Assembly: GCA_020850315.1 (NCBI GenBank)
Contig: JADZEY010000024.1
Coordinates: 1 to 51,077 of the forward strand
Source of the DNA: Armatimonadota bacterium
GTDB taxonomy: Bacteria; Bacteroidota; Ignavibacteria; OLB7
Length of the DNA stretch: 51,077 nucleotides
Direction of reading: 5' to 3'
Within the stretch, counting starts at the first letter, position 1; the number at the start of each line of letters is the position of its first letter. The notes beneath the pieces are model-generated. The model had not been told where the DNA came from and searched no databases. It was given only the letters and a program-made list of their open reading frames with translations. Below, in pieces: positions 42,655-50,954 of this stretch. Position numbers and translations under genes: made by a program.

Positions 42655-45072
42655 ATGAGAACCCCACATCACTACCGTGCTTGGTTACGCTACTCTGGAA
42701 TACTACTTCAAGTACTCTCTCCATTACTGCTGGTATCCCAGCCGATTGACACCGCCGGGCGATGGAGCGTGTTTCCGCTCTCATCTGGGCCATCGCCATT
42801 TTTTAGCCGCTACTACAACCCAATGTTTACCGGGGCATTCTATTTCACTGACTCAGTAACGGGATACAGCGTCTGGTACAGCCGGAATTTCAAAGATACC
42901 AGCGGCGAGGGGATTTATCGCACAAAAGATAAAGGAGCAACATGGCATAAATGGAACGATAAAACCCCCTTCCCCCATGAAATGTATGGCAGCTATGGAA
43001 TTAGCCGTTCAGGGCAATACACCGCCGACACAGGGCGCACTTGGCAACAAATAAATTTTTTGCCAGGCAAAGCTCCCACAAAAATTGTTTACGATAACCC
43101 AAAGAACAATGAGCTTCCAGAGGTCATCGCCGCGCTGTACCGAGATAGTGGATTAGACAGGCTATGCTACTCGCTGGATAACGGTAAAACATGGATTATT
43201 GCAGACTCAATAAAGGAGTTTCTCAGAAAACACCCGGACGACACAACCCAAACATATTCATTTACTGCAATGAGCAGCAAAACATTGTTTGGGCACATCC
43301 CCATTGCTGATTCTGGTCAATTCACAGAAGAGTATGTTGTATGGAAATATACTTTGGGAATTAGCGACTCTACGTTATATGCCATAGCCTATGTGGAGGG
43401 TCTGAAACAAACCAAGGCTTATTTATGCAGAATAAATCTATTCAAGAAGACGATGGCAATCCGTCCTCTTGGATCTTACCCAAATGTATTGTTGATAAAC
43501 AAAGATTTTTTGCTCAGTTATTATGAAAACGAAAATCGGATATTGTATTCGATCAACGCAGGAGAAGATTGGGACACGATAGCCACCCCACGGTGGGTGC
43601 AATGGAAAACCATTCGCTTTTTCCCAAGCGGCTACATGACCTGCGCCACTGGATGGAGCAGTGACACCGGAAAAACATGGCACCAACGCTCCACACCATA
43701 CGGGCCTGGAAGTGCATTTTTCGCTCTTGATTCTGCACATCTTTTTCTGTACAACGGGTCTATGTTGGGGCCATACTCCCAGCTGGCATGGTCTTCCGAT
43801 GCAGGATATTCTTGGCAGGATAATGGCGTTCGGGGGCGGATTAGCACTGGCAGAGCATTGAACGGCACGGTGCTGGGCATCACTGAATATGGCCATTTCC
43901 TTCGCAGCACCGACTCAGCAGAACATTGGACGGAATTGCGCGCAATTCCGAATGCAATTCCTTCTGGACTTGCGCGAGTACAACAATTGCAATGGCCTAA
44001 CCCCGAAACAAATCCCGAATGGGTGGTGGCACTAGCCCAGCGAACTGGCCCCGATCAGCCCGCACGGTACGCGCTGATTGAAAGCCGTGACACTGGCGCA
44101 TCATGGCGTGTCACCTCTCCTTCCTTCGATGATACCATTGCGGCAACAAACTCTTCGCTCCAATTCCTGCGCCGAAGCGATTCCGATGGCCTGGTAGCCT
44201 TCCTATCCATGCCACGCCCAACCGATCCGCCAACCATAACGGTGTACCGCAGTTTCGACACCGCTAAATCGTGGCAGTATCACACCACTGTGGAAGCAAC
44301 AATGCTCCGTTTTATTGACGACCGTCAACTGCTTGGCGCACGCCAAGGGGCATTGCTGCGCAGCGAAGATGGTGGAAAAACTTGGGGGATCACACAGCTG
44401 TTAAATGATGGTTCACGAACAAAGGTTGCCGACCTTGTGGTGTTTAATCGCACCGAGGCCACAGCGATTGTCCCCGAAGAATTATTTAACGATGACAAAT
44501 GGACAGCGTTCCATTCCAGCGATGGAGGAAAAACTTGGGATGCCGTTCGTTCGGCTTCTGCGGTGAAGATTTATCGCGGAGAATCTCGCTGGATTTCCCG
44601 CTCGAAAGCATACTTGCTTACCGGAAGCAGGCTGGCCTACACCGCCGATACAGCACGCTCCTTTGTAGTGGCAAAAAACCTTCCGATTGCCGGGCCGTGG
44701 GTCAGCGATGCCAACTATTTCTACTTCCTCTCAATGGATTCGCTGAAAGCCGGGCGCTGGCGGTTGGGGGGCGAACCAACCAGCGGAATACCAAGCCCCG
44801 CCATTGCTGGAATTACTTCACGCATCGTGAGCAACCCAGTGCAGGGAACCACAGCACGCATTCAGTTAGCCCTTGATAGCCCCCTCCCCTTGCGGTTGCA
44901 GTTGATAGATTCCCACGGGCTGGAGCAATTGTCAACGGAGGTGGGACTTGTCCCTGCGGGGGGGCATACGCTATCGCTGGATATTTCGGGAGTATCCAGC
45001 GGGGAGTATTTCGTCATTCTTCACTGGCCAGATGGCATGGCGCAAGTGCTGCCATTGATGGTTGTTCGATAA
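42655..45072 (+). CDS. Secreted BNR/Asp-box repeat protein with T9SS C-terminal tail
   Basis: 805 residues. A signal peptide-like N-terminus (GILLQVLSPLLLVSQP, about 16-31) is followed by a beta-propeller-like body. It contains at least eleven Asp-box units of the S-x-D-x-G-x-T-W type, for example TADTGRTW, SLDNGKTW, SSDTGKTW, SRDTGASW, SEDGGKTW and SSDGGKTW, as in sialidase-like and photosystem-assembly-like propellers. No catalytic Arg triad is obvious. The last 80 residues (IVSNPVQGTTARIQL, ISGVSSGEYFVILHW, LPLMVVR) look like a type A T9SS sorting domain, making it a likely client of the PorU found here. Function unknown. Confidence 0.82.
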   Translation: MRTPHHYRAWLRYSGILLQVLSPLLLVSQPIDTAGRWSVFPLSSGPSPFFSRYYNPMFTGAFYFTDSVTGYSVWYSRNFKDTSGEGIYRTKDKGATWHKWNDKTPFPHEMYGSYGISRSGQYTADTGRTWQQINFLPGKAPTKIVYDNPKNNELPEVIAALYRDSGLDRLCYSLDNGKTWIIADSIKEFLRKHPDDTTQTYSFTAMSSKTLFGHIPIADSGQFTEEYVVWKYTLGISDSTLYAIAYVEGLKQTKAYLCRINLFKKTMAIRPLGSYPNVLLINKDFLLSYYENENRILYSINAGEDWDTIATPRWVQWKTIRFFPSGYMTCATGWSSDTGKTWHQRSTPYGPGSAFFALDSAHLFLYNGSMLGPYSQLAWSSDAGYSWQDNGVRGRISTGRALNGTVLGITEYGHFLRSTDSAEHWTELRAIPNAIPSGLARVQQLQWPNPETNPEWVVALAQRTGPDQPARYALIESRDTGASWRVTSPSFDDTIAATNSSLQFLRRSDSDGLVAFLSMPRPTDPPTITVYRSFDTAKSWQYHTTVEATMLRFIDDRQLLGARQGALLRSEDGGKTWGITQLLNDGSRTKVADLVVFNRTEATAIVPEELFNDDKWTAFHSSDGGKTWDAVRSASAVKIYRGESRWISRSKAYLLTGSRLAYTADTARSFVVAKNLPIAGPWVSDANYFYFLSMDSLKAGRWRLGGEPTSGIPSPAIAGITSRIVSNPVQGTTARIQLALDSPLPLRLQLIDSHGLEQLSTEVGLVPAGGHTLSLDISGVSSGEYFVILHWPDGMAQVLPLMVVR

Positions 45073-45119
45073 CCCGTTGACGAGCAAATCGAGCGTGAAG
45101 GAAGAGGTAAAAAAAATAG

Positions 45120-45150
45120 AGAGAGAGCCGCCGATATGGTGGCTCTCTCT
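45120..45150 (-). terminator. Bidirectional terminator between convergent genes
   Basis: 13-bp arms 45120-45132 and 45138-45150 with one G-T pair and a 5-nt loop. On the minus strand it is followed by TATTTTTTTTA, giving a strong terminator for the DNRLRE lipoprotein gene. On the plus strand it may also end the BNR-protein transcript. Confidence 0.85.
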
Positions 45151-45171
45151 GTTGTTGCCAAGTCCGCAGAT

Positions 45172-46035
45172 TTACCGGTTTGGCGAAACGTTCCAATCGG
45201 CTGGATAATCGTTGCTGGGGGAGAAACGAATGGTGGTGATGGGCTGCACCAATTTGCTAAAATCGTGATCCGGTGAAAGGAACGGCATCTGGATATCCTG
45301 CGTTGTTTTTCCGGCTGGCAAACGGATTTTCATCACCATCCGTGGCGATAAGCCCATATCATCCCGTTTGCGGCGGATGTCGTTGTTGGAATAAAAACCT
45401 TTTTCAACACCAAAGACTTGCCCCAGCGAAACCACAAATCCGTAATGATTGTTCGGTTGTGTTATCAGCATTTCTTGGGCGGCCCCGGCAATGTTATCGG
45501 TTCCTGACCATGCTTGGCTTCGTAAGCGAATCGGGGGAACATCTACCGGCGGCACGCCACCACGGTCTGGACGGTTGTTCCAGGTCAGGGTGCTTCGGCT
45601 CCAAGCCTCATTTTTTATTGAGCCAACATTCACCAGAATATCATCGGTTGTCCCATCCTCGTTTTTCCCACCATGGAACATCTCGAATTTAGCCTCCAGA
45701 ATTTCAGCCCCTTGCGGGAACACTGGGCGGGCAAAATTCACATATGCCTGCTTGCGGGCAAGCTCACCTTTGGCAATTGCCAGCGGCGAATAATCCGCAA
45801 AATTTCTGTCGGCTTCCTCGCCAACGCGGCCATAGGAAGCGTAGGTGTCGCGGTCGGATGCCAGCCAGACGCAGATAGTGTCGGCAAACTTCTCGGTGGA
45901 GTCAGGGCCAGGATCATCACAGCAGCATGAGCAAGGATCCGTCAAGCATCCGGTGAACGTTAGCGAGCAAAGGATTATCAATCCAAGTACTCCAGCAAGC
46001 CCGCGTTTCAGTGGTCTCTTCATTGGCGTTTTCAT
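45172..46035 (-). CDS. DNRLRE-domain lipoprotein
   Basis: About 287 residues from the ATG at 46035, which follows GGGAGAG; a longer frame to 46095 is unlikely. The N-terminus is a basic leader plus hydrophobic stretch ending in lipobox FTGC (GLIILCSLTFTGC). Next is an unusual cysteine cluster, LTDPCSCCCDDPGPD. The rest fits the DNRLRE pattern: RKQAYVNFARPVFPQGAEILEAKFEMF, then WSRSTLTWNNRP and YGFVVSL, a jelly-roll module found in surface and carbohydrate-associated proteins. A surface-anchored structural or binding role is inferred. It is divergent from the TPR-LuxR regulator, sharing a 94-bp upstream gap. Confidence 0.8.
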   Translation of the reverse strand: MKTPMKRPLKRGLAGVLGLIILCSLTFTGCLTDPCSCCCDDPGPDSTEKFADTICVWLASDRDTYASYGRVGEEADRNFADYSPLAIAKGELARKQAYVNFARPVFPQGAEILEAKFEMFHGGKNEDGTTDDILVNVGSIKNEAWSRSTLTWNNRPDRGGVPPVDVPPIRLRSQAWSGTDNIAGAAQEMLITQPNNHYGFVVSLGQVFGVEKGFYSNNDIRRKRDDMGLSPRMVMKIRLPAGKTTQDIQMPFLSPDHDFSKLVQPITTIRFSPSNDYPADWNVSPNR

Positions 46036-46129
46036 TGGTCTCTCCCTGTCTGTTGTAGTAGTTTCATTGGCCTGCTGCTTGGCTTGCGTTTGCAACCATC
46101 TTCAGCAGTATTTTCGGCTACGAACATAC

Positions 46130-48097
46130 ATGGGGGCCAAAGCCGCATCACTACTACTTTTCTTCACTGGGGTGCAAAAGGGAATGGAGAGGCACACAAT
46201 AGCCGCATTGGAAACCGCGTACAACAAAGCTGCTTCCGGGAGAGCATCAGTCCGGACCGGGCTGCGGCTTGGATACGCGCTGCGCCACTATGATCTTCAT
46301 CGTGCCGAAGAACTTGCGTTGGCAGTGTTGCAGGAGGCCGAATCGCAAGGGCTAACCAACCAGCAAGGTTGGGCGCACCGATTGCTTGGGCTGGTTGCTA
46401 CCCAGCAAGGGGATATCCACGCAGCAAATTTTCATGCCAAGCAAGCAATGGAAGCGTTCACCCAGACCAACGATAGCGTTGGCATAGGTGCTGTGGAATT
46501 ATTACAAGCATTGCAGCAACGACGGCAAGGGGATCAGCAAAATGTTTTACGGCTGCTGAAAAAAAATCTGAAGATATTTACGGCACATCATGCGGTGGAG
46601 TTATCTATCGAATCCCTTGTGATTATCGGCGGATGCCATGCGTTCGCGGGAAATTTCGACAAAGCCGAGGAGAGTTTTCGGGAGGCACTCAGGCTGCGCG
46701 GCAATGGCTACACTCCATTGGCAGAACAGCTGATGTTGGCGTTATTAGCAGAAAGCCGAGGCCAGACCGATGAAGCGTTAGAGCAACTTCAGCAATTATA
46801 CCTGCAAACTATTGCCAAAGGGATGATGGTGGTAGCTGGCCGCATACTTCATACAATAGCAAGCATTCACAGCATTCGCGGAAATTACCCCACTGCATTG
46901 GAGCAATTTCATAATTGTTTAGCCATTAGCCAATCGAACAAATTGCTTCCGATTATCGCTGATGCACATCAAAAAATAAGCATCATTTACAAAAATCTGC
47001 GCGACTTCGCTTCAGCAATGCACCACACCGAACGCGCTTTGGAATGTGCAAAGAAATTGAATAATCGCTATTTGGAAAGTTCGATACTGAACGGGATGGG
47101 CAACATCCACTATCCATTACACGAGCTTGGCACGGCATTAGATTATTACCAGCAATCGCTTGCTATTGCTGAAGAAATCAAGGCATTTGATCTGATTTCT
47201 ATTTCACTGGAAAACATTGCGAACATACTGCGCGATTCTGGGGATATTGATGGAGCGATTGAATACTACGAGCGTGGATTATTATCAAACAGGAATCTTG
47301 GGGATAGGCTGGGGGAAGCGCATTGCAAATTCAATCTTGGAAGGTTGTACAACGACATCGGCAAGCCAGCCGTTGCAATGCCCTATTTGCATGAGGTGCT
47401 ATCGGTTGCTGAAGAAGCCAGCAACACTCCATTGCTTGCAGATGTACATGGGGAATTGGCACGAAGTTGGGAGACATCGGGCCTACCCGATTGCTACCGC
47501 GAAGCCTATCGCCACCTTCGTACGTTTATGGAACAGCGTGAGAAGATCACAGGCCAAGACCGCCAGATTGAGATTGCAAAGCTGCAACAACGGTTAGCCG
47601 CCCAGGAATCGCTTCGCCAACAAGAACAGCTTGAGCATAACCAGCAGAAAATTGAACAGGAATTACGCCATGCCGAGGAAAAATTGATGATTGCTGGCGT
47701 TCAGCTTGCGAACAAAAATCAAATACTTTCAACACTTCAAGAGCAGCTGAATCAATTACTGAGCAATCAAGAGATACCGAGCAACGTTGCTGGGAATATC
47801 AAACAGCTCATGGTTAGATTTTCACTACCACAGGGTCAGCAAGATTGGATAGAGTTTCAGGAAAAATTAGAAGTAGTACACCAGGGGTTTTTGTCGCGGT
47901 TATCGCAACAATTCCCAATGCTCAATCCCGCTGAATTACGGGTGTGTGCGCTGCTACGGACGCAATTATCAACCAAAGAAATCGCTAATCTTTTGAACGT
48001 AAGCGAACGCGCTGTTGAAAAACTGCGCTATCAATCACGCAAAAAAATTGGATTACACGCAAGCCAGAACCTATCGGCATTTCTTGCAAGTTTTTGA
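46130..48097 (+). CDS. TPR-repeat LuxR-type transcription regulator
   Basis: About 655 residues from the ATG at 46130; an ATG at 46184 is equally plausible, and longer frames overlap the divergent lipoprotein gene. About ten tetratricopeptide repeats (residues 20-450; for example NYPTALEQFHNCLAIS, ELGTALDYYQQSLAIAEE and DIDGAIEYYERGLL) are followed by a coiled coil (about 470-540, QQRLAAQESLRQQEQLEHNQQ). The C-terminal LuxR-type HTH contains LNPAELRVCALLRTQLSTKEIANLLNVSERAVEKLRYQSRKKIGL. This layout is common in Bacteroidota cytoplasmic or membrane-linked regulators. No membrane helix is evident in the chosen reading. It may control the divergent lipoprotein gene. Confidence 0.88.
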   Translation: MGAKAASLLLFFTGVQKGMERHTIAALETAYNKAASGRASVRTGLRLGYALRHYDLHRAEELALAVLQEAESQGLTNQQGWAHRLLGLVATQQGDIHAANFHAKQAMEAFTQTNDSVGIGAVELLQALQQRRQGDQQNVLRLLKKNLKIFTAHHAVELSIESLVIIGGCHAFAGNFDKAEESFREALRLRGNGYTPLAEQLMLALLAESRGQTDEALEQLQQLYLQTIAKGMMVVAGRILHTIASIHSIRGNYPTALEQFHNCLAISQSNKLLPIIADAHQKISIIYKNLRDFASAMHHTERALECAKKLNNRYLESSILNGMGNIHYPLHELGTALDYYQQSLAIAEEIKAFDLISISLENIANILRDSGDIDGAIEYYERGLLSNRNLGDRLGEAHCKFNLGRLYNDIGKPAVAMPYLHEVLSVAEEASNTPLLADVHGELARSWETSGLPDCYREAYRHLRTFMEQREKITGQDRQIEIAKLQQRLAAQESLRQQEQLEHNQQKIEQELRHAEEKLMIAGVQLANKNQILSTLQEQLNQLLSNQEIPSNVAGNIKQLMVRFSLPQGQQDWIEFQEKLEVVHQGFLSRLSQQFPMLNPAELRVCALLRTQLSTKEIANLLNVSERAVEKLRYQSRKKIGLHASQNLSAFLASF

Positions 48098-48143
48098 AGA
48101 TTATCACCATCTGGGATGCCATTCTGAACAGTCACCTTTAGCA

Positions 48144-49523
48144 TCACCACTTCCAAAGAAACGAGAGGATTGGGGCGATTGCTACTTTTTTGATTTCGCC
48201 ACCTAATGATGAGGTGAAGATCAACCCTTCGGTGTTGGCAAGATCCGCGCCCAAACCTGCATCGAACGCCCAACGCTCGCCGAACCAACGTGCTGAAATC
48301 ACCACCGGGGCAATTCCGCTTGATTCCAGCACGTACCCCTCCGCCGCCATTTTGAACCCACGCCCCAGCGTGATGTCGCCACCGATTCCCACCACTGCCG
48401 CCTTCCGGTTGAACGTCTCGAACGGGGTGACGTGATGCTTCCAGCTGTAGCCGGCGGCCAGATTCAGCCGCGACTCGCGATCCCCAAAACTTACCACGGC
48501 AAAAGGGGCAGCAAGCGTGATGTCCGATTCAGGAATCGAGGAGTATCCAACGTGTCCACCCACCGCGATGCTCAACTCACCTTCACGAAAGAACTCCCAC
48601 TTTGCGCCGATAGTCCCAACCAATAACTGGCTGATTGCTGCCGGCACGTAGGTTCCCCCGCCAATTACCGTGATGCGGTCGGTGATGCCGTAGCCGCCAA
48701 TCAATCCCGCAACATCGTAGCTTCCAACAAACGCCCGCCCCTTCCCTAACGATTCGGCGGTTGGCATAACAACATTGCGGAACGTTGTGGGGTCGGTCAG
48801 CGGGGGAAGCAGTGCGCGGATGGAGTCTTTCTTGCTGACTTTTGGCGGCGGGGGCGGCGGCGGAACGGGAACGCTGCGGGTGGTGATCGGTTTTTCGATG
48901 GTGTAGTGGGTCAATCCCCCGTTGGGCTGCCCGCGCCGCATTGCCAGCCGGACGGTATCGGTGCGGGTCTCCACACGCTCGGCACGGAAGCAGACCTGAT
49001 ACTTAAAATTATCACCGCGCGCTATCCATTTGCCATTCTGTTTCGGGGGCATTATCACCCGATACTGCGGATTGGTGACGAAAATTGAATCAACCTCGCG
49101 CTCGTCGGAGGTGGTGATGAAGCATTGCAGGCAGGTGTCGCCCCCAATCATCACGGGGCCGGAACGCTCGTGGCGAATGGTCCAATTCTCGGAAGCAATA
49201 TCGAACGTGAAGAAATTGCCGTCGCAATCGAACACCGTGAACGTGACCTTTTCCTGCGGGCTGGCATCCAGCACCAGCACCCGAACATCCACTTGATTGG
49301 GGCAGCCGGTAATGTTCGGCGCAAAGGGCTGCGCCCCGCGTGTGCTTGTTGCGCGTACCCGTTCAATGCCTTTGGGATGCTTGATGGTGATACGGTTTTC
49401 GCCCTTGTACAGGATGGTGGGATAGTGGGTGGGTTGCGATTGGGCAACCTCTATGGTGATCGTGGCAAGCAACAGTGCAGCCGCAAGCCAGCCTCTGGAT
49501 TGAAGCATTGAGGAAGAGCACAT
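48144..49523 (-). CDS. Exported outer-membrane-type beta-rich protein
   Basis: About 459 residues from the ATG at 49523; the ATG at 49508 is also possible. A signal peptide (SRGWLAAALLLATITIEVAQS) is followed by a first domain with three pairs of cysteines (ITGCPN, VFDCDG, DTCLQCF, QVCFRA). A proline linker (VPVPPPPPPP, about 243-252) comes next, then a C-terminal region of about 200 residues with glycine- and aromatic-rich amphipathic strands, such as GYGITDRITVIGGGTYVP, ELSIAVGGHVGY and IAPILSFLWKW. A terminal aromatic residue is typical of outer-membrane beta-barrels. It is probably a porin-like barrel with a periplasmic or surface head. Function unknown. Confidence 0.72.
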   Translation of the reverse strand: MCSSSMLQSRGWLAAALLLATITIEVAQSQPTHYPTILYKGENRITIKHPKGIERVRATSTRGAQPFAPNITGCPNQVDVRVLVLDASPQEKVTFTVFDCDGNFFTFDIASENWTIRHERSGPVMIGGDTCLQCFITTSDEREVDSIFVTNPQYRVIMPPKQNGKWIARGDNFKYQVCFRAERVETRTDTVRLAMRRGQPNGGLTHYTIEKPITTRSVPVPPPPPPPKVSKKDSIRALLPPLTDPTTFRNVVMPTAESLGKGRAFVGSYDVAGLIGGYGITDRITVIGGGTYVPAAISQLLVGTIGAKWEFFREGELSIAVGGHVGYSSIPESDITLAAPFAVVSFGDRESRLNLAAGYSWKHHVTPFETFNRKAAVVGIGGDITLGRGFKMAAEGYVLESSGIAPVVISARWFGERWAFDAGLGADLANTEGLIFTSSLGGEIKKVAIAPILSFLWKW

Positions 49524-49611
49524 GATAGAAACCGGGTCGGTTGATTGGCTGGAAACTACCCAACTGATAGAAGTTTGGTTACGCTGTGCGTACTTTGCCG
49601 AAGCAAACCGG

Positions 49612-50439
49612 ATGGCGCAAAACAATAATCCCATGATAACACCAACAGAACACACTTCCCAGCCCACAGTTTCCACCCGACTTGAGCGCGCACTGAACCC
49701 TGCGCTGATGATGAACTACCGCCGCGAATATCTGCGGCTAACCACCACACTCACCTACGGCTTCCTGTTCACGCTTCCGCTGGTGCTGATCTACGAGCTT
49801 GGCACGTGGATACTTCACACTGGCGGGATCAGCAATATCCAGAACGGGGCGGATGTGATGGTGAAGCGGGTTCTGGAGATGGTGGGGCTGAGCGGAACGC
49901 TTGCTGTAAGCGCGTTGCTGCTGCTGCTTGCGGGAATCATCTATCTGTACGAACGTCGCCACAAATACCCAATTATCCCCCGCTACTTCGGTTTCATGTT
50001 TGGCGAAAGTGCGGTGTATGCCGTGGGGACTGGGCTGATAGTCCAGACGTTGGTGGCTAACCTCTTCAGTCTGAACATCCCCGCGCTTTCTGCTTCGCCA
50101 ACCGGGCCGGGGTTCTTTGAAGCTATCGTCCTTTCGTTTGGGGCTGGGTATTACGAGGAGTTTGTCTTCCGGCTGCTGCTGGTAACGGGGTTGTACGGAC
50201 TGCTGCAATGGGCAAAGAATGTTGGCGATAAAACCCGATATGCAATAGCGGCCATTATTGGCGCACTGATCTTTAGCTGGATTCACTACATCGGCCCGCT
50301 GGGGGATCCGTTCGAGCTTTGGAGCTTCACCTTCCGATTTCTGATGGGGCTTGCCTTCAACGCACTGTTTCTGCTTCGTGGGTTCGGCGTTGCTGCCATG
50401 ACCCACGCGCTGTACGACGTGTGGGTGATGGCACTATAA
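49612..50439 (+). CDS. CPBP-family intramembrane metalloprotease (CAAX/Abi type)
   Basis: About 275 residues from the ATG at 49612; 49633 is an alternative, and a longer frame from 49522 would overlap the divergent gene. There are about seven hydrophobic helices. The family motifs are present in order: EEFVFR (the paired Glu and Arg), FSWIHY (metal-binding His) and AMTHALYDVWV (second His, with Asp where many members have Asn). CPBP proteases act on prenylated or peptide substrates within the membrane, and some serve in bacteriocin immunity or protein maturation. The partner is unknown. It is divergent from the outer-membrane-type protein. Confidence 0.9.
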   Translation: MAQNNNPMITPTEHTSQPTVSTRLERALNPALMMNYRREYLRLTTTLTYGFLFTLPLVLIYELGTWILHTGGISNIQNGADVMVKRVLEMVGLSGTLAVSALLLLLAGIIYLYERRHKYPIIPRYFGFMFGESAVYAVGTGLIVQTLVANLFSLNIPALSASPTGPGFFEAIVLSFGAGYYEEFVFRLLLVTGLYGLLQWAKNVGDKTRYAIAAIIGALIFSWIHYIGPLGDPFELWSFTFRFLMGLAFNALFLLRGFGVAAMTHALYDVWVMAL

Positions 50440-50443
50440 ACAA

Positions 50444-50476
50444 CCTGCGGCCATGCTTCCCCAGCATGGCCGCAGG
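50444..50476. terminator. Stem-loop after the CPBP protease gene
   Basis: 14-bp perfect arms 50444-50457 (CCTGCGGCCATGCT) and 50463-50476 with a TCCCC loop, starting 4 bp after the stop codon. It is followed by CTGAAAAAAC rather than a T-tract on the plus strand, so termination may be factor-assisted. Confidence 0.6.
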
Positions 50477-50577
50477 CTGAAAAAACTCAGTCACGGAATT
50501 GCCAAATGTCAAATGTCGAATGCCACATCAAGAATACCCTCTTCACTAATGACCAATGACTACCTCACCTTACGCAT

Positions 50578-50684
50578 CTGCCCTCGTTCGCTGCCAGCCC
50601 TCACCCCGGCCCTCTCCCAAACAGGTGATGCTACTGCTTCCACTCTATTGGTCGGGTGGGAGAGGGAGCCAAAGCCGAACAGAG
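50578..50684. repeat. 107-bp direct repeat, copy 1
   Basis: Starts CTGCCCTCGTTCGCTGCC and ends AGCCAAAGCCGAACAGA. It is nearly identical to 50774-50880 (196 bp apart), with a few substitutions such as AAACAGG against AAACGGG. It holds a CCCTCTCCC/GGGAGAGGG stem. Confidence 0.85.
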
Positions 50685-50773
50685 ATTTCGATGCTTCGCT
50701 GTTCCACCGGACATCACCCTCCGCTCATGCTGAGCTTGTCGAAGCAAGCCAGTGAACGAGCAATCGTTCACTG

Positions 50774-50880
50774 CTGCCCTCGTTCGCTGCCAGCCCTCAC
50801 CCCGGCCCTCTCCCAAACGGGTGATGCTACTGCTTCCACTCCATTGGTCGGTCGGGAGAGGGAGCCAAAGCCGAACAGAA
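50774..50880. repeat. 107-bp direct repeat, copy 2
   Basis: Second copy of the block at 50578-50684. It differs by a handful of bases, so it is an older or diverging duplicate compared with the identical 64-bp pair at 34.7 kb. Confidence 0.85.
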
Positions 50881-50954
50881 GAAGAGCATCGAAGCAAGCC
50901 ACCGAGCCGGCAAGCCTTCACTATCCAAGCTCTGCGTAAGGTGAGTGACTAATG

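Larger units (their letters stand above)
50564..50945. mobile_element. 382-bp MITE-like element with inverted CTCACCTTACGCA ends
   Basis: CTCACCTTACGCA at 50564-50576 and its exact reverse complement at 50933-50945. Flanks are AATGACTAC on the left and TGACTAAT on the right. The interior has two nearly identical blocks of about 107 bp (50578-50684 and 50774-50880), each with a CCCTCTCCC...GGGAGAGGG stem. It has no credible coding capacity. It shares ends with the smaller element at 40913-41066. Confidence 0.55.
50477..50954. other. Repeat-filled intergenic region before an IS3-type end
   Basis: No gene is apparent in this stretch. It contains a heptamer-like CCAATGACTA and AATGACCAATGAC start, an element bounded by CTCACCTTACGCA inverted ends (50564-50945) with two internal near-identical copies, and a GCTGAGCTTGTCGAAGC block at about 50730-50746, the reverse sense of the block near 15.83 kb. 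Confidence 0.75.

Noticed and set aside
50444-50476. Hairpin as a canonical rho-independent terminator on the plus strand
   Set aside because: It lacks a T-tract on that strand, so I list it as a stem-loop of uncertain strength.
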